This document shows, piece after piece, positions 44,438-52,957 of a stretch of DNA of 64,000 nt. The position numbers were made by a program, and so were the translations under genes. Source of the stretch: Betaproteobacteria bacterium. Lineage in GTDB: Bacteria; Pseudomonadota; Gammaproteobacteria; Burkholderiales; Usitatibacteraceae. The stretch is from positions 62,001 to 126,000 of the forward strand of contig JADJSD010000022.1 in NCBI GenBank assembly GCA_016711875.1, written 5' to 3'. The notes beneath the pieces are model-generated. The model had not been told where the DNA came from. It was given only the letters and a program-made list of their open reading frames with translations, and did no database searches. Within the stretch, counting starts at the first letter, position 1; each line of letters starts with the position of its first letter.

Positions 44438-45462
44438 CGCCGGCGATCGAACGGCTGGCGAAGGTCGTCCAGGCCAACTGCGACCGCTCCGATGCGCGGC
44501 ACGCGCAGGAGATGACCCTGTGCAACTACTTGCTTGCAATGCGCGAGTATTGCCGCTGGGAAAGCGGCCTTCCCCTGTCGACGGAACCCGATCGCGCGCA
44601 CGTGCGGGAATGGATCGCCTGTCGCGAGGCGCGCTGGCGGGACCTCGAGGACGGCGCGTACGAGCGCCTTCCACTGGGTCGCGGGACGGTCGGTCCTTTC
44701 GACACCGAAGCCGTGAACGCGACTCTCGTGCCGCTCGGCTGGGCCTACGGCGCCTTGCAGGGGCCTTTCGGCAAGCCGCAGTTCTTCCTGGGTTGCCTCG
44801 CCGGCCAATCGCGGCGCGGGCCCGTGCACGTTTTCGAGATCGGTCGCGAAATCGCGCGCGACGTGCTCGCGGCGCCGGCCGCGTTGGCGGGAGACACGAT
44901 CTTCCTGCGCCACGACGCGTTCGAACGGTGGCTGTGGAGCAGTGCCGAGGCCTGGGGACGCGGCCACGAGGCGGGCGCCATGCGCGCCACGCTCCGGGCC
45001 TACGGTTACGAGGCGGACCGGACCGGCGCGCTGGCGAAGCTGGCCCGCGAGCAACGCGAGACGCTGCTGCTGCACGAACTGGGCGAGCACGAGGCGGGAC
45101 TCGCACTCGGCCCGCTCTGGGAGGCGTACTTCGGGCGACTGGAGGATCGCCGAGGCGAGAGCCTCGCGCGCGCCGTCCGCGACCTGCTGGCCGACTGCCT
45201 CGTCACCCTGCCCGCCATCGTCGGGAAGCGATCGATGCCCTCCGCGCATTTCTGGTTCGCGACGTTCGGCGGCTTGCGTCGCGAGCTCTTTCCGCGGTTG
45301 CAGTCGGCCTACGAAACGTTGCGCGACGAGGCCGACTGGGCCCCGCTGGAGGCGGCGGTGGAAGCCGGCCGCGACCACTGGAATCGCGTGGCGCTCGGGC
45401 TCGCCCGCGAACCGGCCGGTGGCACCGCGCCTCTGGACCCGGCGCGGCTCGCGCTCGCCTGA
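44434..45462 (+). CDS. Conserved hypothetical protein, possibly Sfum_1244-like
   Basis: A 342-residue helical cytoplasmic protein starting at TTG 44434 (TTGA overlap). Characteristic stretches include EMTLCNYLLAMREYCRW and FGKPQFFLGCLAGQSRRG. I tentatively place it in the family labelled Sfum_1244, seen in sulfur- and sulfate-metabolising bacteria; the function is not known. It ends the five-gene unit and converges on the DsrC-like gene 4 bases later. Confidence 0.7.
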   Translation: MTPAIERLAKVVQANCDRSDARHAQEMTLCNYLLAMREYCRWESGLPLSTEPDRAHVREWIACREARWRDLEDGAYERLPLGRGTVGPFDTEAVNATLVPLGWAYGALQGPFGKPQFFLGCLAGQSRRGPVHVFEIGREIARDVLAAPAALAGDTIFLRHDAFERWLWSSAEAWGRGHEAGAMRATLRAYGYEADRTGALAKLAREQRETLLLHELGEHEAGLALGPLWEAYFGRLEDRRGESLARAVRDLLADCLVTLPAIVGKRSMPSAHFWFATFGGLRRELFPRLQSAYETLRDEADWAPLEAAVEAGRDHWNRVALGLAREPAGGTAPLDPARLALA

Positions 45463-45466
45463 ACGG

Positions 45467-45793
45467 CTAGTAGCCGCCCTTGCCGTAGGGCTGCGGCAGT
45501 CCGGCGACCTTCGCGCCCTGCTTGGCCGGACCCAGCGGGAACAGGTCGTAGAGCGCCTTGTTGTCGAGGCCGGCCTGCTCCGACAGGTCCTTCAGCATGT
45601 GGCGGAAGTTGGGCGTGTGGCCATCCTCCCGGTATCGCTCGCGCAGGTAGGCGATGACCGTCCGGTGCCCGTCCGTGAGGGCGATGCCCTCGGCCTGCGC
45701 GATGACTTCCACCGCGGCATCGCTGAAATCCGCTTCCTTGAGGTAGCCCTCGGCGTCGGTTTCCCGCTCGACGCCGTCGATCACGTATCCCAT
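45467..45793 (-). CDS. DsrC/TusE homologue without the C-terminal cysteines
   Basis: A 108-residue DsrC-fold protein (MGYVIDGVERETDAEGYL). Both cysteines of the DsrC arm are missing: the first position reads KQGAKVAGLP and the end is GKGGY in place of GCV. It cannot carry sulfur in the way of DsrC. Such cysteine-less homologues have been called RspA and are thought to be regulatory. A true DsrC is encoded 13 kb away. It is the last gene of the soeA operon. Confidence 0.9.
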   Translation of the reverse strand: MGYVIDGVERETDAEGYLKEADFSDAAVEVIAQAEGIALTDGHRTVIAYLRERYREDGHTPNFRHMLKDLSEQAGLDNKALYDLFPLGPAKQGAKVAGLPQPYGKGGY

Positions 45794-45818
45794 TCTCTTC
45801 TCCCAGTCATGGCGGGCA

Positions 45819-46232
45819 TCAGTGCCCGGTTGCCAGCAAGCCCGACGCCGCAAGGAGGATCACGGCGATCTCGATTGCGCAGATCCACGCGTGAACGCGG
45901 TCCCCGCGCGCGTGAAACAGGGGCGCGACCGCGGCAAGGCAAGGCAGCGAGCAACTTGCCAGCCAGGCGATGCCGACCAGGTTCATCATGTCGCCGCCTC
46001 GAATGAGGCCGATCCAGCCCCAGCCGGCACCGATGCCGGTCTGCGCCAGGAACTCGGTGGCCGGCAAGCCCCAGAGGGACGGCAGGCGGTCGACCGGAAC
46101 GTGCGCGGGCACGAGACCGGTCGTGTAGGCCGCAAAGCCCGCCACGAGCAGCGCGAACCCCGCGCGCGTGCCCCACTCCAGCCACGAGGCATAGCGTGCC
46201 TGGACCGGATCGGCGGGCCCCGTGCGGCTCAT
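45819..46232 (-). CDS. Small integral membrane protein, unknown function
   Basis: A 137-residue protein with about three to four hydrophobic helices (near 22-45, 73-105 and 115-135). A cysteine pair occurs in WLASCSLPCLAAV. No family is recognised. Its start overlaps the previous stop by four bases (ATGA), and the DsrC-like gene follows after 25 bases. Confidence 0.7.
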   Translation of the reverse strand: MSRTGPADPVQARYASWLEWGTRAGFALLVAGFAAYTTGLVPAHVPVDRLPSLWGLPATEFLAQTGIGAGWGWIGLIRGGDMMNLVGIAWLASCSLPCLAAVAPLFHARGDRVHAWICAIEIAVILLAASGLLATGH

Positions 46233-46747
46233 TTCGGGCACGAACCGGTGTCGCCCGGCACCTTGCCGACCAGTTGCAGGAAGCCCTCGAAGGGACCCAT
46301 GTTGCCCATCGCCTCGCCCATCGGTCCGTCGAAGCTCAGGCGGCCCAGCATCATCGCCTTCATCGGGCCGTACTCCGCGCGCCCCATCTCGAGCCAGCGA
46401 GCCGTGTCGGCCGTCATGAAATAGTCGGCATCCGTGTCGAGCGGCGCGCTGCCGGCGACCACGCTCTGCGAGCAGGTCGCGCGCCCGTCCTTCGGCTCGA
46501 TGCGCATTTCCGCCTTCGGTCCCGTCGAGGGACAGTCCCGGCGGGCGACCCGCAGGAGCTTGTAGCCCCGGTTCTTGGTGTTGGCCGCCCAGCCGGAGTC
46601 GAAGAGGTTCTTCCCGAGCGTCGCGTCGGCATTCCAGGCGGCGCACGCATCTCGCGCCCAATCCGCGGACATGAAGACGGGCGCGGCCGAAGCCTCGCCA
46701 TGAAGGACGAGGGCGCAGGCGCCCAGCAGGCACGTCAACGATCGCAT
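46229..46747 (-). CDS. Exported SCP2-like lipid-binding domain protein
   Basis: A 172-residue protein with a Sec signal peptide (MRSLTCLLGACALVL, cleavage near ASA). The mature part resembles an SCP2 sterol-carrier fold (EMGRAEYGPMKAMMLGRL) with cysteines that could pair in the periplasm. The fold assignment is by pattern only. It sits between a TauE exporter and a membrane protein in the soeA operon, so a role at the membrane or with a hydrophobic sulfur compound is conceivable. Confidence 0.65.
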   Translation of the reverse strand: MRSLTCLLGACALVLHGEASAAPVFMSADWARDACAAWNADATLGKNLFDSGWAANTKNRGYKLLRVARRDCPSTGPKAEMRIEPKDGRATCSQSVVAGSAPLDTDADYFMTADTARWLEMGRAEYGPMKAMMLGRLSFDGPMGEAMGNMGPFEGFLQLVGKVPGDTGSCPK

Positions 46748-46787
46748 CGGAATCTCCAGGATGGTGAACGCAGGATGGGGACGGACA

Positions 46788-47735
46788 TCAGTTCCAGGCG
46801 CCCAGGCCCTTGAGCAGCGCGCGCAAGCCCGCCAGCACGAGAAGCGCGAGCACGAGACGACGCACCACGGTCGCCGAAAGGACGCCCAGGAGCCGCGCGC
46901 CGATACGGGCCCCGAGCATCATGCCGATCACCGAGGGCACGGCTACCATGGGCAGGACGGCGCCCTGGTTGATGTAGACCCACGCCGCGGAGGAATCGAC
47001 GAGCGACAGGATGAAGCTCGAGGAACCGGCGGACACCTTGAGGGGAACGCCCATGACGAGATTGAGCGCCGGGAGGTTGGCCCATCCCGCCCCCAGGCCG
47101 AACATGCCGGCGAGCACGCCGATCCCCAGGAAGATCACGAGGCCCGCGGGCGAGCGATGGGCCTGCCAGGTGACCTGACGGCCGCCGCGATCCTCGAACA
47201 CGCCATGCATTCGCAGCGCGATCGAGAGCCGGTCGGCGGCCTTCACCTCCGGATACTCCGAGCGCTTGGCCGCCGCCATGATCACCACGATGCCGAGTAT
47301 CGCGAGGCCGAGCGCGACCTGGACGGTCGACGCCGGCAGGGCCAGGCCGGCAAGCGCCCCGACGATGGAACTGGCCGAGGCGAGCAGCGCGAGCGGCAAG
47401 GCGAGCCGCAGGCTGGCAAGCCCGCCTCGCAGAAGGGGCGGTCCGGCGGCCAGCGCACTCGCCAAGGCGACGAGCAGCCCCGCACCGCGGACGAAGTCGA
47501 GGTGGAAGGGGAAGAACCCGCTCACGATGGGAACGAATAGCACCCCACCACCCACGCCGGCCGGCACGGCGACGATGCCCAGGGCGAAACAGACCACGAA
47601 AAGGGCGACGGGCCATACCCACCACGACATCGCACCCGCGACGGGCATTCCGGGTGCCGCGACCGCGAGGGCCTCCTGGGGGAGCATCCCGCCCACCAGC
47701 GCCCCCAGCGCGATCGCAAAGTGCAGGCGGCTCAT
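46788..47735 (-). CDS. TauE/SafE-type sulfite (anion) exporter
   Basis: A 315-residue membrane protein with about eight helices in two repeats (AVPAGVGGGVLFVPI and GIGVLAGMFGLGAGWANLP), the signature of the TauE/SafE family. Overlap of its start with the soeA stop (ATGA) suggests that it moves sulfite or a related anion made or used by SoeA. A first helix may act as a signal. The longer frame into soeA is an artefact. Confidence 0.87.
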   Translation of the reverse strand: MSRLHFAIALGALVGGMLPQEALAVAAPGMPVAGAMSWWVWPVALFVVCFALGIVAVPAGVGGGVLFVPIVSGFFPFHLDFVRGAGLLVALASALAAGPPLLRGGLASLRLALPLALLASASSIVGALAGLALPASTVQVALGLAILGIVVIMAAAKRSEYPEVKAADRLSIALRMHGVFEDRGGRQVTWQAHRSPAGLVIFLGIGVLAGMFGLGAGWANLPALNLVMGVPLKVSAGSSSFILSLVDSSAAWVYINQGAVLPMVAVPSVIGMMLGARIGARLLGVLSATVVRRLVLALLVLAGLRALLKGLGAWN

Positions 47736-50596
47736 CGCCGCGACCGGTTCGCGCCATAGTCGAGCATCGCCGCCGGGGCCGCCATGCCCGGATAGGCGAC
47801 CATCGGCGCGAGACCGGGGCCCGGTGCCTCCGTGGCACGGGTGATCTGCACGCGCACGTCGTACCAGCCCGCCTGGCCCGTGATCGGATCGGAGTTCGAT
47901 ACCCTCGTACCCGCCGCGTCGGGCGGCAGTTCCTCGGTGATGAGAGGATTGAGCAGGAAGCCGCGTTGCGACTCCTCGGCGTCGCGGTCCAGGTTCCAGG
48001 CCCCGGGTGCCTTCCCGATGGCGTTCCAGGTCCACACGGTGCCGGGCTCCACCGCCTCGGTGAATTTCGCGAAGGCACGCACGCGGCCCCACGGCGACTC
48101 GATCCAGACCGGATCGCCATCGGCGATGCCCCGTGCGGCCGCCGTGCGCGGATTCACGAACAGGCTGTTGTGGCCGTGGATCTGTCGAAGCCACGCATTC
48201 TGCGAATCCCACGAGTGGTACATCGCCATCGGGCGCTGCGTCACCGCCGCGAGCGGGAAGCGTTCCCGGTCGGTGGCCGCGGCCTCCAGCGGCTCGTAGT
48301 GGAAGGGCAGCGGGTCGAAATACGTCTCGATGCGCGCGCGCAGGCGCTCCGGTGGCTTGCGCGACGCGCCCTTGCCCCGCGCGGCCAGCCGGAACTTCTG
48401 GAGCACTTCCGAATACAGGTGGACCAGGATCGGGTCGCTGAAGCGCACCAGCCGGTTGTCCTTTGCCCAGGCGAGGTAGTCGCGATTCCAGTTGCGCATG
48501 TACTGCAGGCCCGGGGGCAGCACGTGGTGGTGCACGCAGTCGTTCTTCGCGTACATCTCCCACTGCCGCGGGTTGGGTTCGCCCTTGAGCGACTTGCTGC
48601 CGTCCGCGCCTCGCCATCCGGAGAGGAATCCGATGCCCGAGCCGGGCTCCGTCTCCCAACGGACGATGAAGTCCGGATAGTCCCGGTACTTGCGCGCGCC
48701 TTCCTTCGTGACGAAGGCCGGCAGCTGCAGGCGTCCGCCCAGTTCGATCAGCACTTCCTGGAAGGGTCGGCACTCGCCCGTCGGCGGCAGCACCGGGATG
48801 CGAACTGAATCCACTGGCCCGTCGAATTCCGAGATCGGACGGTCCAGAAGCGACATCACATCGTGGCGCTCGAGGTAAGTGGTGTCGGGAAGGACGAGGT
48901 CCGCAAAGGCCGTCATCTCGGATTGGAAGGCGTCGGCCACCACGAGGAAGGGAATCCGGTACTCGCCGCGGTCGTCCCGGTCGTTGAGCATCCGGCGAAC
49001 GCCGTCGGTGTTCATCGTCGAATTCCACGACATGTTCGCCATGAAGATGAACAGCGTGTCGATGGGATACGGGTCGCCGCGCCAGGCGTTGGTGATGACG
49101 TTGTGCATCATCCCGTGCGCGGCCAGCGGATACTCCCAGGAAAACGCCTTGTCGATGCGGACGGCCTCGCCGGCCTCGTCGACGAAGAGGTCGTCCGGTT
49201 CCGCGGGCCAGCCCAGCGGCAGGCCGTCGAGCGGTGTGCCGGGCTTCACCGCGAGCGGCGTGTTCGGCGTTTTTGCGCAGGGCGGGATCGGGCGGGGATA
49301 CGGCGCCTTGTGGCGGAACCCCCCCGGCCGGTCGATCGTGCCCAGCAGAGTCATGAGAATCGCGAGCGCACGGATGCTCTGGAAGCCGTTCGAATGGGCG
49401 GCGAGTCCGCGCATCGCATGGAAAGCGACCGGGTTGCCCGTGACGCTCGCGTGCTCGCGTCCCCAGGAATCGGTCCAGGCAATCGGCAGCTCGACCTTCC
49501 GGTCGCGCGCCGTCACGCCCAGTTCGCGGGCCAGCCGCCGGATGGTCGCTGCGGGAATTCCCGTGATCGCCTCGGCCCACTGCGGCGTGCATTCGCGCAC
49601 GCGCTCCTCCAGGAGTTGGAAGGCCGGCTTGACGGGCGTGCCGTCCTCGAGCGTGAAGGCGCCCAGCAGGCAGGGCTCGGCCCCCTCCGCGTGCGTGAGC
49701 ACCGCCTTGCCGCTCAGGCGGTCCCACCACAGCTGGTTCGGCGCATCGAAGCTGCCCTCCGGTCCGGGCACGTCGGCCCGCACGAAGAGCCCTTCCTCGT
49801 CGCTTGCCTCGTCGAGGTTCACCAACTGGCCCGCGTTGGTGTAGCGGGCGAGGAAGTCATGGTCGACGAGGTCCTCGGCGATGAGTTCCCGGATGAGGGC
49901 GAGCAGCAGGGCGCCGTCGGTTCCGGGGCGGATCGGCACCCACTCGTCCGCGATCGCCGAGTAACCCGTGCGGACCGGATTGACCGAGATGAACCGGCCG
50001 CCCTCCCGCTTGAACCGGGAGATCGCGATCTTGAGCGGGTTGGAATGGTGGTCCTCCGCGGTGCCGAGCATCAGGAAGAGCCGGGCATGGTCGAGATCGG
50101 GGCCGCCGAACTCCCAGAACGACCCTCCGATGGTGTAGATCATGCCGGCCGCCATGTTGACCGAGCAGAATCCGCCGTGCGCCGCGTAATTCGGCGTGCC
50201 GAACTGTCGTGCGAAGAGCCCCGTGAGTGCCTGCATCTGGTCGCGGCCCGTGAACAACGCGAAACGGCGCGGATCCGTGGCGCGGATTTCCGCGAGGCGC
50301 TTCTCGAGCATCGTGAAGGCTTCGTCCCAGGAAATCGCCTCGAATTCGCCCGTACCGCGAGGGGCCCCGGCCTTGCGGCGCAGCGGCTGCGTCAGCCGCG
50401 CCGGCGAGTACTGCTTCATGATCCCGGCGCTGCCCTTGGCGCAGATCACGCCCTTGTTGAGCGGATGGTCGGGATTGCCGTCGATGTAGCGGATCCGGTC
50501 GCCTTCCAGGTGCACGCGAATGCCGCAGCGGCAAGCGCACATGTAGCACGTCGTCTTCTTGACCTCGGTGGTGCCCGATGCGTTGCGCGATGGCAT
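47732..50596 (-). CDS. soeA: SoeA-type molybdopterin sulfite dehydrogenase subunit
   Basis: A 954-residue molybdopterin oxidoreductase. The N-terminal [4Fe-4S] motif is CYMCACRCGIRV with a later GVICAKG, followed by the molybdopterin domains and a C-terminal dinucleotide-binding domain (AVTQRPMAMYHSWD). There is no Tat signal, fitting the cytoplasmic SoeABC sulfite dehydrogenase, which oxidises the sulfite made by DsrAB. soeB and soeC are 26 kb away. Thiosulfate/polysulfide reductase subunits are an alternative but normally carry Tat signals. A tandem operator lies 70-113 bases upstream. Confidence 0.85.
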   Translation of the reverse strand: MPSRNASGTTEVKKTTCYMCACRCGIRVHLEGDRIRYIDGNPDHPLNKGVICAKGSAGIMKQYSPARLTQPLRRKAGAPRGTGEFEAISWDEAFTMLEKRLAEIRATDPRRFALFTGRDQMQALTGLFARQFGTPNYAAHGGFCSVNMAAGMIYTIGGSFWEFGGPDLDHARLFLMLGTAEDHHSNPLKIAISRFKREGGRFISVNPVRTGYSAIADEWVPIRPGTDGALLLALIRELIAEDLVDHDFLARYTNAGQLVNLDEASDEEGLFVRADVPGPEGSFDAPNQLWWDRLSGKAVLTHAEGAEPCLLGAFTLEDGTPVKPAFQLLEERVRECTPQWAEAITGIPAATIRRLARELGVTARDRKVELPIAWTDSWGREHASVTGNPVAFHAMRGLAAHSNGFQSIRALAILMTLLGTIDRPGGFRHKAPYPRPIPPCAKTPNTPLAVKPGTPLDGLPLGWPAEPDDLFVDEAGEAVRIDKAFSWEYPLAAHGMMHNVITNAWRGDPYPIDTLFIFMANMSWNSTMNTDGVRRMLNDRDDRGEYRIPFLVVADAFQSEMTAFADLVLPDTTYLERHDVMSLLDRPISEFDGPVDSVRIPVLPPTGECRPFQEVLIELGGRLQLPAFVTKEGARKYRDYPDFIVRWETEPGSGIGFLSGWRGADGSKSLKGEPNPRQWEMYAKNDCVHHHVLPPGLQYMRNWNRDYLAWAKDNRLVRFSDPILVHLYSEVLQKFRLAARGKGASRKPPERLRARIETYFDPLPFHYEPLEAAATDRERFPLAAVTQRPMAMYHSWDSQNAWLRQIHGHNSLFVNPRTAAARGIADGDPVWIESPWGRVRAFAKFTEAVEPGTVWTWNAIGKAPGAWNLDRDAEESQRGFLLNPLITEELPPDAAGTRVSNSDPITGQAGWYDVRVQITRATEAPGPGLAPMVAYPGMAAPAAMLDYGANRSRR

Positions 50597-50665
50597 GGCG
50601 ATGGCTTGCGGGAAGCGCGGGCGGAATAGCCGCGTCGTGATTTCGGCGCATGCGCCGCGGGAAGT

Positions 50666-50709
50666 CCATCACCCCGATGGGGGATGCCGCTCCCCGGAAG
50701 GGGATGTCC
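50666..50709. promoter_or_regulatory. Tandem palindrome operator, site 4 (soeA)
   Basis: CACCCCGATGGGGG at 50670-50683 and TCCCCGGAAGGGGA at 50691-50704, centres about 21 bases apart, both perfect over four base pairs, with GATG flanks. soeA (minus) starts at 50596. A -10 in the expected place is not convincing. Confidence 0.6.
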
Positions 50710-50724
50710 TCGCGCCGACGGCCC

Positions 50725-51399
50725 TCAGGCTGCGGGATTCCGGTCGAGCCGGTAAAGGGCGAAGACCAGCCCTAGGGTGGCCATGGCGAGCAGCGCAGGA
50801 CCGAAGAGCCAGAAGACCAGCGGGACCGCGAAGAAGAACGCCCTCATGCCCGTGGCGAAATGCGCGCCGGCGAGGTTCAGTCGCCGCGCGACCTGCTCGG
50901 GTGCCAGCAACGGATGCGGGGCCGGTCCCGGCACGTTGATCATGAACACGACATGGTTGGCGAGCCGGATCGCCATCGCGAAGGCGAAAAACGCGACGAT
51001 GAAATCGGCGAGCAGCAGGACGACCTTCGCGACCCAAAGCCCGGCGCTGCTCGAGCCCGCCAAATTGACGGCATGCCAGCTGTGGGCGATGTTTTCCGCC
51101 TGTCCGGACAAGGTGAGGGTCCCCAGGATCAGGAATGCCGCCGTCGTGGCCATGAGGGAGGCGCCCATGACGAAATTCCGTAGCGTCTGCACGGCCATGA
51201 CATCCTTGCCGGAATTCGCCATGACGCCGGCCACCCAGTGGGCGCGAGCCAGTTCGTTCAGGCCGTGAATGGTGAGCGTCGGGTCCCGCTTCGAACGTCG
51301 GCGAAGGGACAGGTAGTACGCCGCGATGAGCACCGCACTGAAGGCCATCGCCAGGAGGTCGACGCCGAATTCACGAATCCACGGCTCGAAAATGGTCAT
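50725..51399 (-). CDS. DUF599-family membrane protein
   Basis: A 224-residue protein with about five helices (first DLLAMAFSAVLIAAYYLSLRR). The middle has RDPTLTIHGLNELARAHWV and NFVMGASLMATTAA, as in DUF599 proteins. Function is unknown. ATG 51399 is preferred to an upstream start at 51432 because the helix region follows it directly. It is followed after 128 bases by soeA's control region on the same strand. Confidence 0.75.
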   Translation of the reverse strand: MTIFEPWIREFGVDLLAMAFSAVLIAAYYLSLRRRSKRDPTLTIHGLNELARAHWVAGVMANSGKDVMAVQTLRNFVMGASLMATTAAFLILGTLTLSGQAENIAHSWHAVNLAGSSSAGLWVAKVVLLLADFIVAFFAFAMAIRLANHVVFMINVPGPAPHPLLAPEQVARRLNLAGAHFATGMRAFFFAVPLVFWLFGPALLAMATLGLVFALYRLDRNPAA

Positions 51400-51455
51400 T
51401 CCGTCCTTTCCGGAGCCACCCGACACCGGCAATCGACGCCAGAGGCGCGAAAGGC

Positions 51456-51487
51456 AAAAAGGCCCGGGCGGTTGCCCGGGCCTTTTG
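51456..51487 (-). terminator. Intrinsic terminator after the tRNA-Lys genes
   Basis: AGGCCCGGGC at 51460-51469 pairs with GCCCGGGCCT at 51474-51483 around GGTT. On the minus strand the stem is followed by TTTTT (51455-51459 region), fitting termination of the tRNA transcript before the DUF599 gene. T residues also follow on the plus strand, so it may work both ways. Confidence 0.82.
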
Positions 51488-51493
51488 CGATTC

Positions 51494-51569
51494 TGGTGGG
51501 CCGTGAAGGATTCGAACCTTCGACCAACGGATTAAGAGTCCGCTGCTCTACCAACTGAGCTAACAGCCC
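51494..51569 (-). tRNA. tRNA-Lys (anticodon CTT)
   Basis: A 76-base cloverleaf on the minus strand. The acceptor pairs GGGCTGT with ACGGCCC, the D arm is TAGCTCAGTTGGTAGAGC, the anticodon loop has CTT, and the T arm has GGTTCGAATCC. CCA is encoded. Confidence 0.96.
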
Positions 51570-51609
51570 GGAATTCCCGGTTCCCCGAGGGCCCTACCCG
51601 CGGATGCGT

Positions 51610-51685
51610 TGGTAGGGCGTGGCGGATTCGAACCGCCGACCAACGGATTAAAAGTCCGCTGCTCTACCAACTGAGCTAACGCCCC
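51610..51685 (-). tRNA. tRNA-Lys (anticodon TTT)
   Basis: A 76-base cloverleaf on the minus strand, nearly identical to its neighbour through the D and anticodon arms, with loop bases TTT. The acceptor is GGGGCGT/ACGCCCT with a G-T pair at the end. CCA is encoded. It is 40 bases upstream of the second tRNA-Lys, so the two are likely processed from one transcript. Confidence 0.96.
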
Positions 51686-51741
51686 GGGGAAAGCGGCGAT
51701 TATAGCTTTTCGGGCGAACCCGGGTCAAACCGACCGAGGCG

Positions 51742-52863
51742 TCATCCTTCCTGTTCGAGGCGCCAGTACTGGTATTTCATGGTGGCCCAGGAGCCGGCCA
51801 CGATGGCCAGGACGGCGATCAGGGACCCCGCCGCGAGCGTCGACAGCCCCGTGATGCCCTGCCCGACCGTGCAGCCCATGGCCGTCACGCCGCCGAACCC
51901 CATCAGGATGCCGCCGACAACATGGTTGGCCGTGTCTTCCGCCGAGACGAAGCCTTCCCAGCGGAAGGTCCGCGTGGCGATCGCGTATGCCGCGGATCCG
52001 GCGATCACGCCGAGCGCGAGCGCCACGCCGAACGAAAGTGCCAGCGACTTGTCGCTCCACAGGAGAAGGATCTCGAGGAGATAGGCGGCCGGCGCGATGA
52101 ACGAAAGCGACTCGATCGTCCGGCTGTTGGTACCGAAGTAGGTGTTCTCGAGCGTGTCCGGATTCTCGGCGAATCCGAGATGTCCGGTCAGGTACCAGGC
52201 GGCCACGACGGCAGCCCCGATGACCGCGCCGCCCACGATGTGATCGGTCTGGCTGCGAAAGGAACGATCCTTGAAGACGAACACGAGCAATCCGACCGTG
52301 ACCGCCCCAGCCACTCCCAGGTACGCGCTGGCGCGTTCGATGCCGGAGGCGGCCGTCACCAACGAGGGCAGGTCCTGCCCGGCCAGGCCGTGAGAACCCA
52401 GGTCGATCGCGACGGGATCGAGCCAGGTCACGCGCCAGATGCCGAACAGGCCCTTCATCGTCATGTAGGCCGAGATCGCCAGGAACGCCAGGACGACGAG
52501 CGCTTTCAGGTTCCCTCCCCCCACGCGCACGAGCGTCTTGTTGCCGCATCCCGATCCCAGCGTCATTCCGATGCCGAAGAGGAAGCCGCCGAGGAGCGTC
52601 GACAACCAAGGCAGGCTCGGACGCACGTAGATCGACTTGGACAGGTCGATGGAACCCGACAACTGCAGGGCGGATGCTCCGGCGAGGGCGACGGCGATCG
52701 CCAGCAGCCACATGCGCATCCGGCCCCAACTGCCCATGTTCACGATGTCGGAGATCGCGCCCATCGTGCAGAAATTGGTTCGCTGAGCGACGGCGCCGAC
52801 GACGAAGGCGATGGCAAAACCGCCCCAGACTACGGTGGATGTGAGACTTGCGGCTGTGCTCAT
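51742..52863 (-). CDS. YeeE/YedE-family thiosulfate/sulfur transporter
   Basis: A 373-residue membrane protein with about nine helices, made of two related halves. Conserved cysteine motifs for sulfur relay are FCTMGA near residue 32, SGCGNK in the middle and MGCTVGQGI near the C-terminus, as in thiosulfate transporters of the TsuA type. It probably brings thiosulfate or another sulfur species into the cell. Its promoter carries the best-placed tandem operator in the window (site 5). Confidence 0.92.
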   Translation of the reverse strand: MSTAASLTSTVVWGGFAIAFVVGAVAQRTNFCTMGAISDIVNMGSWGRMRMWLLAIAVALAGASALQLSGSIDLSKSIYVRPSLPWLSTLLGGFLFGIGMTLGSGCGNKTLVRVGGGNLKALVVLAFLAISAYMTMKGLFGIWRVTWLDPVAIDLGSHGLAGQDLPSLVTAASGIERASAYLGVAGAVTVGLLVFVFKDRSFRSQTDHIVGGAVIGAAVVAAWYLTGHLGFAENPDTLENTYFGTNSRTIESLSFIAPAAYLLEILLLWSDKSLALSFGVALALGVIAGSAAYAIATRTFRWEGFVSAEDTANHVVGGILMGFGGVTAMGCTVGQGITGLSTLAAGSLIAVLAIVAGSWATMKYQYWRLEQEG

Positions 52864-52886
52864 GGGCCCTCCCGGCTATGCGCGCC

Positions 52887-52952
52887 ATTATAGGAGGGGG
52901 GGGCACACCGCCCATCCCTCCGAAGGGTAAGGACATTACCCACCTGGGTGTA
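52887..52952 (-). promoter_or_regulatory. Tandem palindrome operator, site 5, with -10 of the YeeE/YedE gene
   Basis: Repeats ATCCCTCCGAAGGGTA at 52914-52929 and TTACCCACCTGGGTGTA at 52936-52952 have centres 22 bases apart. On the minus strand a perfect TATAAT occupies 52887-52892, so transcription should start near 52880. The repeats then lie at about -41.5 and -63.5, the positions of a class II activator pair. The leader to the ATG at 52863 would be short (about 17 bases). Confidence 0.75.
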
Positions 52953-52957
52953 CGGGC

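Noticed and set aside
51238..51558. Plus-strand frame across the tRNA-Lys region (GREGFEPSTNG)
   Set aside because: This is the well-known false translation of antisense tRNA sequence.
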